Of a DNA stretch of 64,000 nucleotides, positions 25,156 through 37,327 are shown one piece after another. Where the stretch lies: positions 4,900,501 through 4,964,500 of the forward strand of contig OY987269.1 in the NCBI GenBank assembly GCA_963920665.1. Reading direction: 5' to 3'. The number at the start of each line of letters is the position of its first letter. The first letter of the stretch is position 1. The notes under the pieces are model-generated. The model ran no database searches. It saw nothing but the letters and a program-made list of their open reading frames with translations, and was not told where the DNA came from. This stretch comes from Straminergon stramineum (lineage: Eukaryota > Streptophyta > Bryopsida > Hypnales > Calliergonaceae). Position numbers and translations under genes: made by a program.

Positions 25156-27685
25156 CGCCAAGGTTGAGCGAAAACTTCAGTTAGACAACGCTCCCAGCGA
25201 ACCCCCGCAATCCAAAACCACCGCGAGTGTCTCCGTCGCCCGGGGGATGTTGGCAAGCGGACACTGGTGGTCAGAAATTGAGAATTGGATTTCCTGAGAC
25301 ACCAGAAGGGTCACTTTTTGATGGCGTTATCTGTGGACCAGATTATTTCCGGTGATTTTTCGTTATTTAAAGAGACTTGTACGCTATTGATATCAGTCAC
25401 TTGCAGTCCATGAATGTCCAATATGGTTTTTTTAAAACTTCACTTTAGCCCTGAAAGGACGAGACCAATACGGGTGCTTTGCTAGAGATGATCCAATTTT
25501 TCGACCAATAGGTGCATTCTTCATGTCTCCAGTAAACTTGAAAGTCATCCATTGACCACTTTTGGGCCTCAATATCTATTGGGGGGTAACCCCCAAATAG
25601 TGGGGTGTTCATTGTGGAAATCATTCTTTCTGGTACAATATGATAAAAAAAAAAGTCCAAGAACACTCATTGGAGTTCAAATTACTATACAAGACTTCTT
25701 CTTTTTCACATGAAATTCCAAAGATGAACATCTCTACTTTTGTCCTACATGTAGGAGGCAATCCATTCTTGATCAAGTCCCCCCCTACCATATTTCTAGT
25801 AGCATAGGGACTATTTCCAATTAGTTATGAGATGAGTAAGTGATTAGGAATGGTGCATTATGATTGGACTGCACTACTCTTGATTTTGCAACTAGCCCTT
25901 GGTTAGAAATAGGATGACCTATATTAGAAGACAATATGGGGAAAACACAATCTTCAACCAAAAAATTCATGGTAATATTGTTTTGAGAAAAAAAAAATCT
26001 AGAAAATTGTAAAAACCTTCCAAACTCTATTTTTGCATACGAGAAAAATTCTCCATTGAAGAAAGCTGCCCAACAAATATGTGTAATTGCTTAAGTGGTC
26101 ATATATGACTTGCCTCCCTTGTAAGGATTCTTTGTCATCTATTGAATATTTAGTGTCTATGGTGTCCTTCTAGGGTTAAGGTATAGCCATCTATAATCAT
26201 CATTGCTCCAAACGTAGCACCTACATTTGGACCAAATAAGCCATTGAAACGTAGATATTGATGATACAAGATGTGTACAATCAAAACATGAAAGCCTAGA
26301 AGAGCCTATAATCAATTTTTAGTATACTTACAAATAATATTTTAAAATTTATAACTTATGCATACAATTTCCAAAGTGCATTGGAATCCTCTTTCACTTA
26401 CCAAAAATATTCAATAAAAATAATTTATATTTCATAGTGATAAGGATGCTTAGTTGCAATTATTGTTGATTCTAAAAGAAGATACCATAACCTTCAGAAT
26501 TATGATTTTTTGCTTTAAAGGAGTCTTGCCTTCCACTTGGTGGATTATAACAAATGATTTCATGAGCTTCCTATAGGAGCTACATCAAATGGATGACTTA
26601 CATCCAAATATATTGAGAAAGCAAATTTTCTCTATTCTCTTATGATATGTAGTATGGTCGTTTAGTACTTCATGAATGTTGTGCATAGGAAGAGAAAGAA
26701 AATATACAAAAGGAGGATATTTTTAGTCCATAATTTCTTTTGACTAAAAGGCTCCAAATCTATATTCCTCTATCTACAAAGGATTCCAATAGATTCATTC
26801 CTTAAGGTGCATATATATACACCAAGGGAGTATCACTTATCCTACAAGGGTTAAAATAACCTTCATTAGCATATATATAGAATTCAGACATTTTTAAGTA
26901 GTAAAGAGTAAATATAGTAGAAATTCTCTAAAGTAATAACTTCTTTAAGGTAATATTAATTGTCCAGTCCCACCCTAGGTGGCATATATAGGTCATTAAT
27001 GGAATGACCTTCTCCAATGTAATATAGTTACTCTAGTTATGACCCTATTACTTTAGAGAGGTTCTATTGTAAATTACAATTCATAGACTACTCTTAGTGG
27101 TACAAATTGATCATCTAACTTTAAACCCTAAAGGTTCTTAAATTCATATTCTATCTAATGATGAATAGAATACTTTTAGGCAATGTTTTCTGAGTAAATT
27201 GTCCATATAACTTCTCATTCATCCCAAGGAATTTTGAAAACTTTGAAAGTAAACCTTCCTTTAGGACAGTAAAACCCTTAAGAGCTAGAAAAAATTCTAC
27301 TTACATTCTTTTACTAAGGAGAGTATTGCGCCTTACCCAATAAAGGTAGAAATTTAATGTGAGGACATTTATTGTTGTCTGAAATAATGTGGTGTACCCT
27401 CAAAAACTAAGTATACTACAAAACAATAAACATTGAATGACAGTCAATAAAATTGAATGTAAAAATTATGAAGTTAAAATAATGTAAATTATAGTAATAT
27501 TCAAGAAAAATTGATATACTGAAACTTGAGATACATATTTTTATAGTTGTAATTGTAATTAACGAATGAACTGAAGAACTGGATACAGTTCATCCATCCA
27601 GCTGCTTCACAGGCTCGCGGCCAACAGGGCAAGCTAGCGCCAGAGCTTTCACGAGGCCAGCTGCACTCCGCCTCTCACCATCGCC
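25156..27685. other. Divergent intergenic region between ABC1K and LIL genes
   Basis: About 2.5 kb separates the two starts and presumably contains both promoters and 5' UTRs. The first 200 bases upstream of the ABC1K ATG and the last 110 upstream of the LIL ATG are GC-rich compared with the middle, consistent with transcribed leaders. I see no gene, and no core promoter element I would defend. Confidence 0.5.
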
Positions 27686-29310
27686 ATGGCGTTGCTGCTA
27701 TCCTCCGTCTCCGGGACTTCTTCACACCTCGCACGCGCTACTTTCGGTAATCTCTGTCATTTCTACTTTTCCCTCATCGCCAAACGGAAAAAAAAGAGCC
27801 CGAGATGGTGTGAATTGACTAAGACACCAGAAATCTGTGTCTGAATTCAAGGAGACGAAGAGAAGGAGCATTGCACTAGATTTTACTCTTGTTTTTAGAG
27901 ATTCTTTGATTCATTGTCATTTTTGTAGCTATTTGTTGACATTGCGCTCTTTTTGGTTGTACAGCACCTGTTGCACAGCGGCATGTCAGTTCCAGTTATA
28001 GCGCGGTAGATTCAATCGCTTTTACTAGCGGAAGATTGCATCAGAGAGAAGCTTGCCTGGCGTCCAGTGCTTCCTGTCAAATTTTCGGCAGCAGTGAATT
28101 AGGTGACTATACCTTCCTTTCTCTTCCACCAAGGATTTTTGCATTTGATGCGTGTGAATGTACCCTGAGCAGCACGAGGAGGCTCGGCGCTTCTTATTGA
28201 TGTATTTCCAGAATTCGCTTTGCGTTATTGGATTGTGCGGCAGCAAGGGGACACGAAGGTCAAGTTTTAGGTTTTTACTTACACGTCAGCGTGTTTTCGT
28301 GAAATTTGAGTGTCATTCCAACTCCTTACTTTTGACATTTTTGAGAAATTTCGATTGACATGACAGTGAACACCGAATTTTAGCTAATGTTGAAACATAC
28401 ACGCGCATTGACCAAATCATCAATCCAAAGTAGATTATCAAAAATGGGTTCCCCTTTCAATTTGTATTTCTCTTAAATCATAATGTAGGATTCAAGCTAA
28501 AATTAGTTGTTTCTTCATTGCAAATCTGAAATTATGCTTTTCACGCATTTTTCAGATTGACAAATTAGGTTTGGATAAAACCACGTGAATTTATGAAGAG
28601 ATTTGGACAAAGCGTCATGAGTTTCTTGTCCAATCTTGTTTTCTAATGCTTTAGGAAATGACCTTTTGAAAATAATGATTTCTCAGTTGAATTCTCATAT
28701 TTTGTGATCTGACAATTGTTGTTGATGAGTAGTTGATAAGTAGGGGCCTACTTAAAGATTGGTTGGAATTGTCATTGAGGACTACGAAATTTCTAGTTTT
28801 ATGCATTGGAAATTCCAGATGTAACTCCCCGGGTGCTTGAGAGTTATAAGCCATTGCCTATTTGTCTACTTGATCATTTGAAGCTTGGCACTTGACAGTA
28901 TCATGGAAATCATCTTCATTAGCTTCGCGTAAACAAGCACGGCGGGTGCATACCGTAAGGATTCGGTGCAAGCAAGCCACAGAGGGTGGAAATAGAAGGA
29001 GCTTGGACACCTGGATTGGACGCCTTGCCATGCTAGGTTTTGCTGCTGCAATTGGCGTTGAGGTCTCTACCGGGAAGGGAGTTCTTGCGGTGCGTTGTTC
29101 AAACCAATCCTAATTCAAGTCAAACATATAATTCCCTCTCACCAACCCTATCTCCAGATATTGATGCAGATGCTAATTAGCACGATTGTTCTGATTTTGT
29201 TGCAGAGTGCTGGTCTTCCGCGTGAAGTACCCACTCCTGTGTGGGGCCTCATCGCCCTGGCGGGGGCGGTGACGGCTTTTGGAGTTTTCCGATCAGCGGA
29301 CAAAGATTGA
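27686..29310 (+). CDS. Two-helix light-harvesting-like (LIL/ELIP/SEP family) chloroplast protein, 164 aa
   Basis: Exons 27686-27746, 27965-28102, 28899-29089 and 29206-29310 join with GT-AG junctions into 495 nt. Residues 1 to about 90 are Ser/Ala/Arg-rich with few acidic residues, as in a transit peptide. Residues 103-114 (DTWIGRLAMLGF) match the chlorophyll-binding GRLAMLGF motif of the LHC/ELIP superfamily. Helix 1 runs to about residue 122 and contains Glu121. A second hydrophobic helix lies near 141-158, followed by the C-terminal sequence RSADKD. LIL proteins sit in thylakoid membranes and help in photoprotection or pigment-protein assembly. Two helices suggest the stress-enhanced-protein type rather than OHP, but I cannot name the orthologue. 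An alternative acceptor 24 bases downstream (exon 3 starting at 28923) also keeps the frame and would remove eight residues of the presequence. Confidence 0.85.
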
Positions 29311-31742
29311 ACACTCTTGCAGTGTCATTGCATGAGAGGTTAGATCTTTTAGAATTTATTTTTTCGTATTTTTTTCGTCGTCAGTCTGTGACACGAAGTG
29401 AATTGGCGTCTTTCGAAATTTGAGTGAAGTTGCTGAAGACTGCTTTCTTCTTGAATGACTTGGGAACGCTCTAATCGTATTTTGTTGCGCGTATGGATTG
29501 AAACGTTACGTAGGTGGATATTGCAGCGATTTATTTTGCAAAAGGTGACTTTTGTGACAGATGTCTGCTCATCTATCATATTGTATGCTCTGCATCACTA
29601 CCCCTGCACTTGATTTCACGATGATGAACACAACCGCCGGTTCTTGAAGGATCACTTCCCATTGTTCTGGATAGCAAACTAGGATTGAGGGTTTATCTTA
29701 CAGAGAGCTTGGAGAATCAGGGCCCCACAAAAAATGATGACTAAAGAACCATACGGTTTGCTCGACTGAAATGAACTGCGTATAAAGAAACCTCTGCAAG
29801 CCTGTTTTCCAGGCTGTGATATTACTTGGGCATGACAGAGGGGCGACCTGCTCCTCGATCATCTGATGACCGGATGACATCCGAGTGCCTGATGAGCCTA
29901 CAATTATATTGTCTTAGTTTTGTTTGCATGGTAAACTGAATCAACTTTAACGTTGTGTATCTTAGTATATTTTTCCGTTTTATCCTTGTACACATATGTT
30001 ATTTACCTTATGAGGTTGTCTTCTAAGGATTAAAGCATCACTTTGGATGAGAATTTAGTTGGACAAGTCGTTATCCTAAAAAGCTTTGCTCATCATCTAG
30101 GACTATGGACTGCTTAGGGGGTAAGGATGAGAGGTCTGAAGCTTTAGTATTGGTGTTAGACAAGTGCATACAACTATTAGTGCAATCTTATTTAAATGTG
30201 GTTCCTCTTAGGTAGCCTAAGACAATTATAAATTTTGTATTTAAATTTTAGGATTTGAAATTTTTATTCATTGAGCCAAATTACATTAAAATGATTGATA
30301 TGGGGATCATTTAATGGTAAATTTTTATCAAAAACAAGTTTGGAAAATGGTTTATATAGCACATGGTAGATGTGATAAAGATTTAAGCTTTAACCTTGAA
30401 ATGCTATGTAGTCAAACATCAAAGTCTTCTACCTTGGATGCTTTATTTTATCTTCATTAATCAATGGAATTTTCATTTTTCATAGATTAACTCACATGTC
30501 TTCTAAAAGGCTAAAATATTCCTAATTTTTTTTTGGAAAATTTGAAATTACTATGAATTTTTAAATAGAAAGTGAAAAAATTCATATCAAATACAATATA
30601 TGCATAAAAATTTGAAGTTTTTTCTGTATTTGTACATTGTAGTAAAGATCATCATGGTACAAAAAAATTTACTGTGTCATTCTAAAATTAGGAAATTAGC
30701 ACTCCATGTTTATAAGTCCAACATTCAAATTTAAAGAAAACACTAGATTTTGGAAATTTTTCAATATGTCAAATTGGAGTAAAAACTAGACTTGATAAGC
30801 TTCATTTCATTAGTTGGGCTCAAAATCTAAAAAGATAATTTTTATGGCTTAAATTCAGATCCATAGAAAGGATACAAATTGCCAAAATACACTACAAGGT
30901 GATCCATATGTCACGAATCAACATTTCTCTAAAACTATCATTCACTGAGTTTTTGGTGTGCACTTGCATACCACTCCTCCCAATAAGTCCAAAAAAAATT
31001 TAAATGAAAAAACAAGCTTTCCATTCATACAAGGTACAAGGTTAAGGTAGGTGGACACCTTATTCCAATCTATATTAAAAAGTGACCCTTCTAGATTCTT
31101 GGTTAACCTTGTAACGCTGCAAACGACTCAAAAGTGTCCGCTGAATGACTTCCAGGGTTTCTTAGCAACAAGCCTGAATGCAACTATTCAATAAATCAAA
31201 GGATAATTTTTTGGCTGATGATCTTGGTGATGGGACGTCATTTCAAGGGTTAAAGTCTATACAATTTTGAACATGAAACATGCAGCCTCAGATGCACACA
31301 AACAATGGTGCAAAGATGTACAGTACATGACTGTGAGCATCTGCCTTTGCACTGCACAATAATTCAGTCGTGAGTAATATCATATCAAGTATTTGCAAAT
31401 TCCTATTTTTTCATAATATTCTAAGAACATTGAAATTCGCACACCTCATAACCTTCTTTGGTTATTGTGAGAACTCATATGACCCCACTGAAGATGGCAA
31501 CTTAAAAAAGACTCAAATGTCTGATATTCACTAAGAGAGCATGCCTGGCACTTAGTGAGTGGTCAGCACTTTTCTTCTTGTAGCTGTTGATACCTCCTAT
31601 CTCAGATGGATTGTGGAAGAAAAGAATCTGGATTCCAATTCCAAGGGTGTCGAGGCAGCTCCTTATGAATATCACGCGGCTTTCACGAAAACTGTTGCGC
31701 TTGTAAGAAATATATATGACCGTTGAGAATTTAATTTACAAG
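29311..31742. other. Intergenic region between convergent LIL and ARV1 genes
   Basis: The first few hundred bases after the LIL stop are of mixed composition and probably 3' UTR. From about 30,240 to 30,950 the sequence is AT-rich repeat DNA (see the separate repeat entry). The last 250 bases before the ARV1 stop are probably ARV1 3' UTR. No further gene is seen. Confidence 0.5.
30470..30900 (-). repeat. Diverged dispersed repeat, inverted copy of 53.50-53.90 kb
   Basis: Reverse-complemented, this stretch aligns along its length with about 53,500-53,900: blocks such as GAAATGAAGYTTATCAAG, TTTTCTAATT(C/T)TAGAAT and TATTTGATATGA occur in the same order in both. Identity is moderate and there are many indels. 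No coding capacity is seen. It is probably an old AT-rich transposon remnant. Confidence 0.55.
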
Positions 31743-34118
31743 CTATAGAACCAGGTCTATCAAAGACCAGCATAGTGTTCTGAATAGAGCACCTGCAGCT
31801 GTGGCAGAAGCAGCAATCGGTGTGCTGGTATTCAACATCACTGGAAATGAAGAGAACAGAAGAGGATTTAGGAAGGCAAAAAAATTCAAAAGCAAAATAC
31901 AGGAACACTTTCCAGAGGAACCTAGTCTCATAGTAAGCATCAAATGGAATGGTCAAGAAGCTCCAGAGGTGAGAATGTGTAAATAGGAAAGAATTTGCTA
32001 CAATGGTTGAAATCCTGGTATTAATGACAGTACTTCCTGACAGCAGTTGTGAAAGGGAAGATCTCAAGAGACTCCTGTACCTTTTAAAGCCACGGTGTTT
32101 GAAGACAACACAAGCATGTCAATGATGAGTGCCATTAGAGGTGAAAACTCCCAAACCTGCCATTCATTTAGAATCAACTGAGGCAGTAGATTGAAAATAT
32201 ACAATACAACTAAAAGCTATAAGAACAAAAAACTCGAAATCTCCACAATGCATCACTGGGGGCATGCCTTACCATCATAGCAAACACGAACATCTTGAAA
32301 TAGCTAGAAAGGACAACCGCCATGAGCAAATCTGTCCACCTGGAGCCACCCGTGAAAGTCAGTTGCAAATCCCTGATAATGAGACCAGAAATAGAAAAGA
32401 AGACTTTGAAACGTCATCGTTAGGTAATTCACTTACTTGGATTTGGCATAAGGACCGATACTAGGTAGGACATGTGTCAATGCAACCACCGTAACTAAAA
32501 AGACAATGTTGACCAATCCAACTTTGAACACGACCTGCTCAAGAAAAGCGCACCAGCAGAGGTTGTAAGTGGCTATGCATTGATACTTCAAAATACAGGA
32601 TTACAAAGAGTCCGAAAGATGCACATTCAATCCTATTGTTGTGTAACCTCTCACAGAGGTGTTTAATTTACATCAACTTTATGATTAAAAGAATTTGTCC
32701 ACGAATTGACATAAGTGATGGACATTCAGACTCACCTTCCCTGCAGTAAAGAGGAACAAAGAAAGGCTTTCCCATTGAACGATATCTGCCTTCCCTACAC
32801 CTCGTAAACAGATTTTACCTGCGAAACCATGACAGCATTCACACCCAGCTATTTCAGTCCACAAAGACATGACTGACCACCTACACTAGGAAAACCTTAA
32901 TCTCAATTGCACTGAACATGGTCTCTATTATTAGAATGGTCCAAAATTCAAATTTTCTTGTTACCAAACAAAGAGAATCCAATGTAAAGAATTATTTTGA
33001 TAGGTATGCGAAAGTTAAGAGGGTCAATGTCTTTGGTAGATGACCTACGATTGCCGCTTGATCAGGTGTTCACACGGTGTCCAGACTCAAAATCAATATG
33101 TACTCATTGGTCAAGATTTAAGGTGTTGGAATTAGGTTCTCCTACCGTATTCAGAAGATGTTTCGTACAGTTCAACAAAAAAATTCACAAGCCACAAGTA
33201 TTACCAATCTTGAATTCATTAGAACGGAGCGATAGTATACTGAACAATGCAACCGCGTTTCAGCAACGGCACCAATGAGTTTGGGATGGCGTCATACATG
33301 AGTCTAGAAGTAGAACCAGGAGGCTCGTCTTCCATACGAACTCCTGCCAATGAGGGTGATATATTCAGATAACATCACATACAGTAGAACGTGAACTGAT
33401 CCCAACCATTATCCCTAAACCCTAAAGCTGCAAGCACCCTATAACTATCATAACTTGGTAATTGGTCGCAATATGAGGAGAAAAATTCAGAGTGCTACCA
33501 GCATGTTCAGCTTGTGAAGGAGCGGGTAATTGAAAAAGATGTGTCGATACGCTTCTGGCTTGTGAAGAATCAAGTCAATCACCACGATCTGTGGCAACAC
33601 AATCCTGTAATCAAATCGCCTCCTTTTCAAAAATTGCAAACACAAACAAGAATCCGCCTACCAAGATATCAGTTCCCACAAGGAGAAACCAAAACCCTAA
33701 ACCCTAAGCCCTTGTAACCCTTGTCACTCTTGTACATGAATCGACTGGAGGCAAGGAGGGATCGGGTAAGTACCATCATCTCACACTCCACGTACTCATC
33801 AGCTGCGTATCCACATTGAGCCTGCAAACAAATTAGGCGCAAACTGCAATCAGCCATTGAAGCTGCTACAAATTTCAAAATAGAATTGCATCATGAATGG
33901 GAAGGTTGAATTCACATTAAGAGAGGTCCTCGGGATTGTCAAATGGGCAATCCAGTAAGAGAAAAGGGAACCCTAATTCTGAAAGAAAGAGAGAGAGGTG
34001 TCTATACGCATTCCGAGAGGCGGATGTTGCCGGGAGAGTACTCCACATACACAGCGGCCACCGGGGTCCCACAATGGACGCATCGCATGGCAGCGTCCTC
34101 CGTGCCCGCTTTCCCCAT
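31743..34118 (-). CDS. ARV1: ARV1 family ER lipid/sterol homeostasis protein, 9 exons, 233 aa
   Basis: ARV1 is an ER membrane protein needed for normal sterol distribution and GPI-anchor or sphingolipid homeostasis. Exons, in transcript order: 34118-34008, 33821-33774, 33588-33499, 33343-33298, 33239-33205, 32534-32437, 32372-32273, 32156-32081, 31840-31743; total 702 nt. The N-terminal ARV homology domain shows CVHC (13-16) and CAQC (37-40), a four-Cys zinc-type site, with YSPGNIRL between them and ADEYVECE after. Family-typical VIDLILHKPEAYRH, LLLDS, SSYFKMF and VWEFSPLMA follow in order, with about three to four hydrophobic segments. The length fits plant ARV1 (about 245 aa). The link between exons 5 and 6 is the weakest: plants usually have a dozen more residues there, and a candidate exon near 32,735-32,820 did not fit the phase. 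The start is the ATG opening the MGKAGTEDAAMRC peptide. Confidence 0.92.
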
Positions 34119-35313
34119 CTCTCTTTCTCTTACGGCACCAAGTTACACCGATCTGAGCATTCCATACCAGGTTTTGAAGCTTGTGAAAGCACTTCCAACT
34201 GCCTGATACAGCACGAATGCATGTTTCTCCCCGTGAAAGATATTCTTAGCACCATGTTATGTGGAACTTCACTTGAATGTCCCAATTCCATTCGACTCCT
34301 TAATCCACACCTCTATAATTTCACTCAATGTCATTCAAGGAGCAACCTCAACCAATGAAACTTACCACATGCTAAGATCCCGTAGTAGAAAGAGCATTGA
34401 ATTTAACTTCCTCATACAAGGAGTTCAGGATGGCAGAATAAACATAGTTATGTTCAGAAAACACCATAATGAATTTAGAAGTTCATAACTAATTCGATAC
34501 CATTCCAAGAACTACAAAAAACCTTGTGCTGAGTTCCGTTTTCTCTTCGCAACAACCATGAATTTCAAAATTAATTCTCAACATGCACACATAGGTCAGA
34601 TACTTTAAGGTAACTTACAGTAAGGTAGGGAATCCGTCGTCAACTACTTTTAGAGGTTTCCATTTTCAAGTGCACACTCTTCATCTTCCAGATACACAAT
34701 CACACTGCCCTTATCATCGCCATATCCGGCCCCATAACGTGCGAAAAAACCCAGGAAAGGAATGGAAAGCGCACACTCTCCAGAGCAATAATGTTGCCGA
34801 ACTTTCCACGGCGGGACAGGGACGTGATGCATCGGCAGTCATTCAGGAGAGTTGGCAAGCAGTGTAGCCATGAAAGTGGGGTAGAGCTTGGAAGGAAGAA
34901 CAAATCTAATAACAAGGAGGGAGAATCAGGGGAGACGATCAGACGACATAACTTCCGCCCGGACACGTCACCCGCCACCTCGGCGAATTAGAATTGCCAC
35001 GTCCACAAAACACCATTTTCGTCACTCTTGTACGTTGAGTCCACACTTTGTCGGACGATGGCAGCAAGGAGCCCTTTTAACTTACACCATTTTGACCAGT
35101 TTCTGAGAGCAGAATAAATTGTGGAACCATTTAGGGTTTTGGATTGAGGCGTGATTGCCGGGGAGTTTCGTTGTTTGAACTTACTCTCTCTAATTTTTTC
35201 ACGAGGAGATTCTCTTGGTTTCCAGCGATCAAACGAGGAGTGCAGGATTCAATGTGTTAGTTGTTCACGGGAGGGGAAGCGAGATCATCGTCGCCCTTTA
35301 TTAGCGAGACACC
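34119..35313. promoter_or_regulatory. Divergent promoter region, ARV1 / mS23
   Basis: About 1.2 kb lies between the ARV1 start (minus) and the mS23 start (plus). It is more GC-rich than ordinary intergenic DNA, especially 34,660-35,320, as expected for leaders and a shared promoter region. Open frames of up to 92 codons on both strands show no known domain. No individual element is defined; the regulatory role is inferred from gene arrangement only. Confidence 0.4.
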
Positions 35314-37327
35314 ATGTCGTTCATGAAGGGAGATTTGCTCTCCAAGACGCGCAAGCTGATGAAGGGCGGGATTATCGCTAGGCCCCGCTGGTTTGACGCT
35401 GTCATGAGGTGAGCGGCCACATTGCATTGCACGTGAGGGTTTAGATGGAAGACACTGAGCGTGAAGAATGTTGCACTGTAGCCTGTCTTTGGTTTCTTCA
35501 GAATCATCACACAGAACGAGACGTTTTATAATTCGGCCACTTGCGGCTCCAATGCGTGGGTGACAGGATCAGGGTCATCGCGTTGCATAGACCATTCCAC
35601 ATCGTTTTATTCAATTGGGTTTTAATCTGATGACGAAGCGAGGATTCGGGTTTAGGAATTCGGGTATAGGGTTTAGGGTTTAGGGTTTAGGGGTACAATT
35701 CCCGACTGTGCATATTGCAAGCTTGGTGTTAGGGTTATCAATCTATTGAAAATTCTTGAATGCCACCTCTTGTTGCTGAAGAATGCAGTTTTTCCTGTCA
35801 AATTCACTTGATTTCGTTACAAGAGCGCGGCTTCACTTCAAATTAATTTAACTCTTCGCGAAGGTCTTCTGGAGGTTCCCAGTATGGATGTCCGATTTTA
35901 GTAGATGCCGACGGTTCTATTGCGTGTAACCTTGCAGAGTCCCACCTGAACCAAAGAAGACACGATGCAAGAAAGCTCCTAAAATCGTGTTACCGGAGGA
36001 TCGGCTGGTGGAGTCCTACTACGCTCGTCATCCTGAGGCGAAATTTATCCCTTTTGAGTAAGAACTGGATATGACCATCTTTGATTTGAGAGCGTCAGGT
36101 GTCTAAGTTTTTTACCTTTTAGGTTGGTGTCATGTGACTGTTTCTGGAACATTCATACCAGATCCTCTTCGTTGTTGATTATTGGATCAGGAGTACTTAA
36201 CTTTTGAAATTTCTTTTCCTTTGAATTCAATGTATTGTTTTCTTGTTTCCAGGTTGAACAGTTTTGACCCACCCCCTGCACGCAAGTTTGCTTGGCGCCA
36301 GCTTGAACTTATGGACGATGGCTACCCACGAGATGTTGCGCGTGACATGGTTGAAGTATGTCCACGTTCTTTCCTTCAAGCTGTGATAATATAATGGTCA
36401 CCTACCTGTCGTTTTAAATCAGAATGTTTCGTTTGAACTCTCTCATTTAACTATTAGGCAACTGTTTTAACCCCGAAATGGACAAAAGTGCATGACATTC
36501 TGGAGTAGTGTTGACAGCCCACCCGTTTAACTGGAGCTTTAGTGTGGTTGATCGTACCTACTCTTGCCTATATAATAGTTGAGTACCAACTCTGTCATAT
36601 AACAGTTGGTCGAGTATCAATGCTTTCCTTCGTGAACTCAAGATCCAAGAGGATTTGTGCCATTAAAAGAAGATGGTAGAGGATTGGAGAATCTTGGGTA
36701 CCCTGATTTTTCCTTGAATCAGGAGCTGGGCAATGTATTCACAACTCTTTAAAAATGTTAGTTGCTACTTGTACTTGCTAAATAGAAAGTAAATGTTAGG
36801 AATAGAAATGAATCACTAAGGAAGATTCACAGGAGGTAGCGAAATATACCAAAGGAAAACAGAAACCATGTCGTACTTTTTTGAATTGTCAGCATATGTT
36901 CTTGGAAGTTATTATACTCGGCTATGAGCTTCCAACATAGACTTGCATTTAGTTCAGGCACTAATGGTTTACCAACCCTATACTGCGTCAGCATGTCGGA
37001 TCCGACTATTTGTACGAGGACTTGGTTTTACATCTACTGGTCGTAAAGTATCTGATTAAGTGCATTTACTTACCATCACCATGTTGACAGGTCGAGTTTG
37101 CTGAAGCTGAGAAGGCAGCAGAGGAGGAATTCAGGGCTGAGCGACGGAGGGCTATTATGGAAGGCCGGGAACCCCCAGCTCCCAAGAAGAGCAAGATCGA
37201 GGAGATTCAGGAAGAAGAATGGGAGTACTTGTCTCTGGGTCTGGCAGCAATAGGCAGGGATGGAAGGAAAGCCGGTGAGAAGCCTGCTGGTTCTGAACGC
37301 CCACCACGAGTCAGTAGCTTTTCCTAG
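35314..37327 (+). CDS. mS23: Mitochondrial small-subunit ribosomal protein mS23, 4 exons, 184 aa
   Basis: Component of the small subunit of the mitochondrial ribosome. Exons 35314-35408, 35938-36057, 36253-36355 and 37091-37327 give 555 nt with GT-AG junctions. The N-terminus MSFMKGDLLSKTRKL and the central DPPPARKFAWRQLEL (about residues 77-91) are conserved in plant mS23. LPEDRLVESYYARHPEAKF (about residues 51-69) precedes it. The C-terminal exon encodes a Glu/Arg-rich, probably helical segment (EAEKAAEEEFRAERRRAI) and a basic tail. Intron 1 carries three telomere-type TTTAGGG units at about 35668-35693, often found near genes for the translation machinery. The gene is divergent from ARV1 and convergent with the PPR gene. 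Confidence 0.9.
35668..35693 (+). repeat. Interstitial telomere-type repeat in mS23 intron 1
   Basis: Three consecutive TTTAGGG units, the plant telomere unit, lie about 260 bases into intron 1. In plants, teloboxes (AAACCCTAA) near the 5' ends of ribosomal and growth-related genes are known regulatory motifs; a role here is inferred. Confidence 0.6.

Noticed and set aside
25156..25161. Upstream in-frame TTG as the ABC1K start, adding two residues
   Set aside because: Plant nuclear translation normally uses ATG, and an ATG lies two codons downstream in good context (GGCGATGGC).
25109..25297. Plus-strand frame antisense to ABC1K exon 1
   Set aside because: It is the shadow of the GC-rich exon on the other strand; no homology or splice context.
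32002..32036. A 35-base exon in ARV1 encoding GSTVINTRISTI
   Set aside because: Including it forces a stop at the next exon. Joining exon 8 directly to 31840 gives the family's ALKVM sequence in frame.
32735..32825. An extra ARV1 exon between exons 5 and 6
   Set aside because: No combination of its acceptors and donor is a multiple of three without a stop, so it does not fit the flanking phase-0 exons.
34650..34978. Two overlapping minus-strand frames of 60 and 92 codons upstream of ARV1
   Set aside because: They lie in the divergent promoter and leader region, show no domain, and cannot be linked to ARV1, whose start is already complete.
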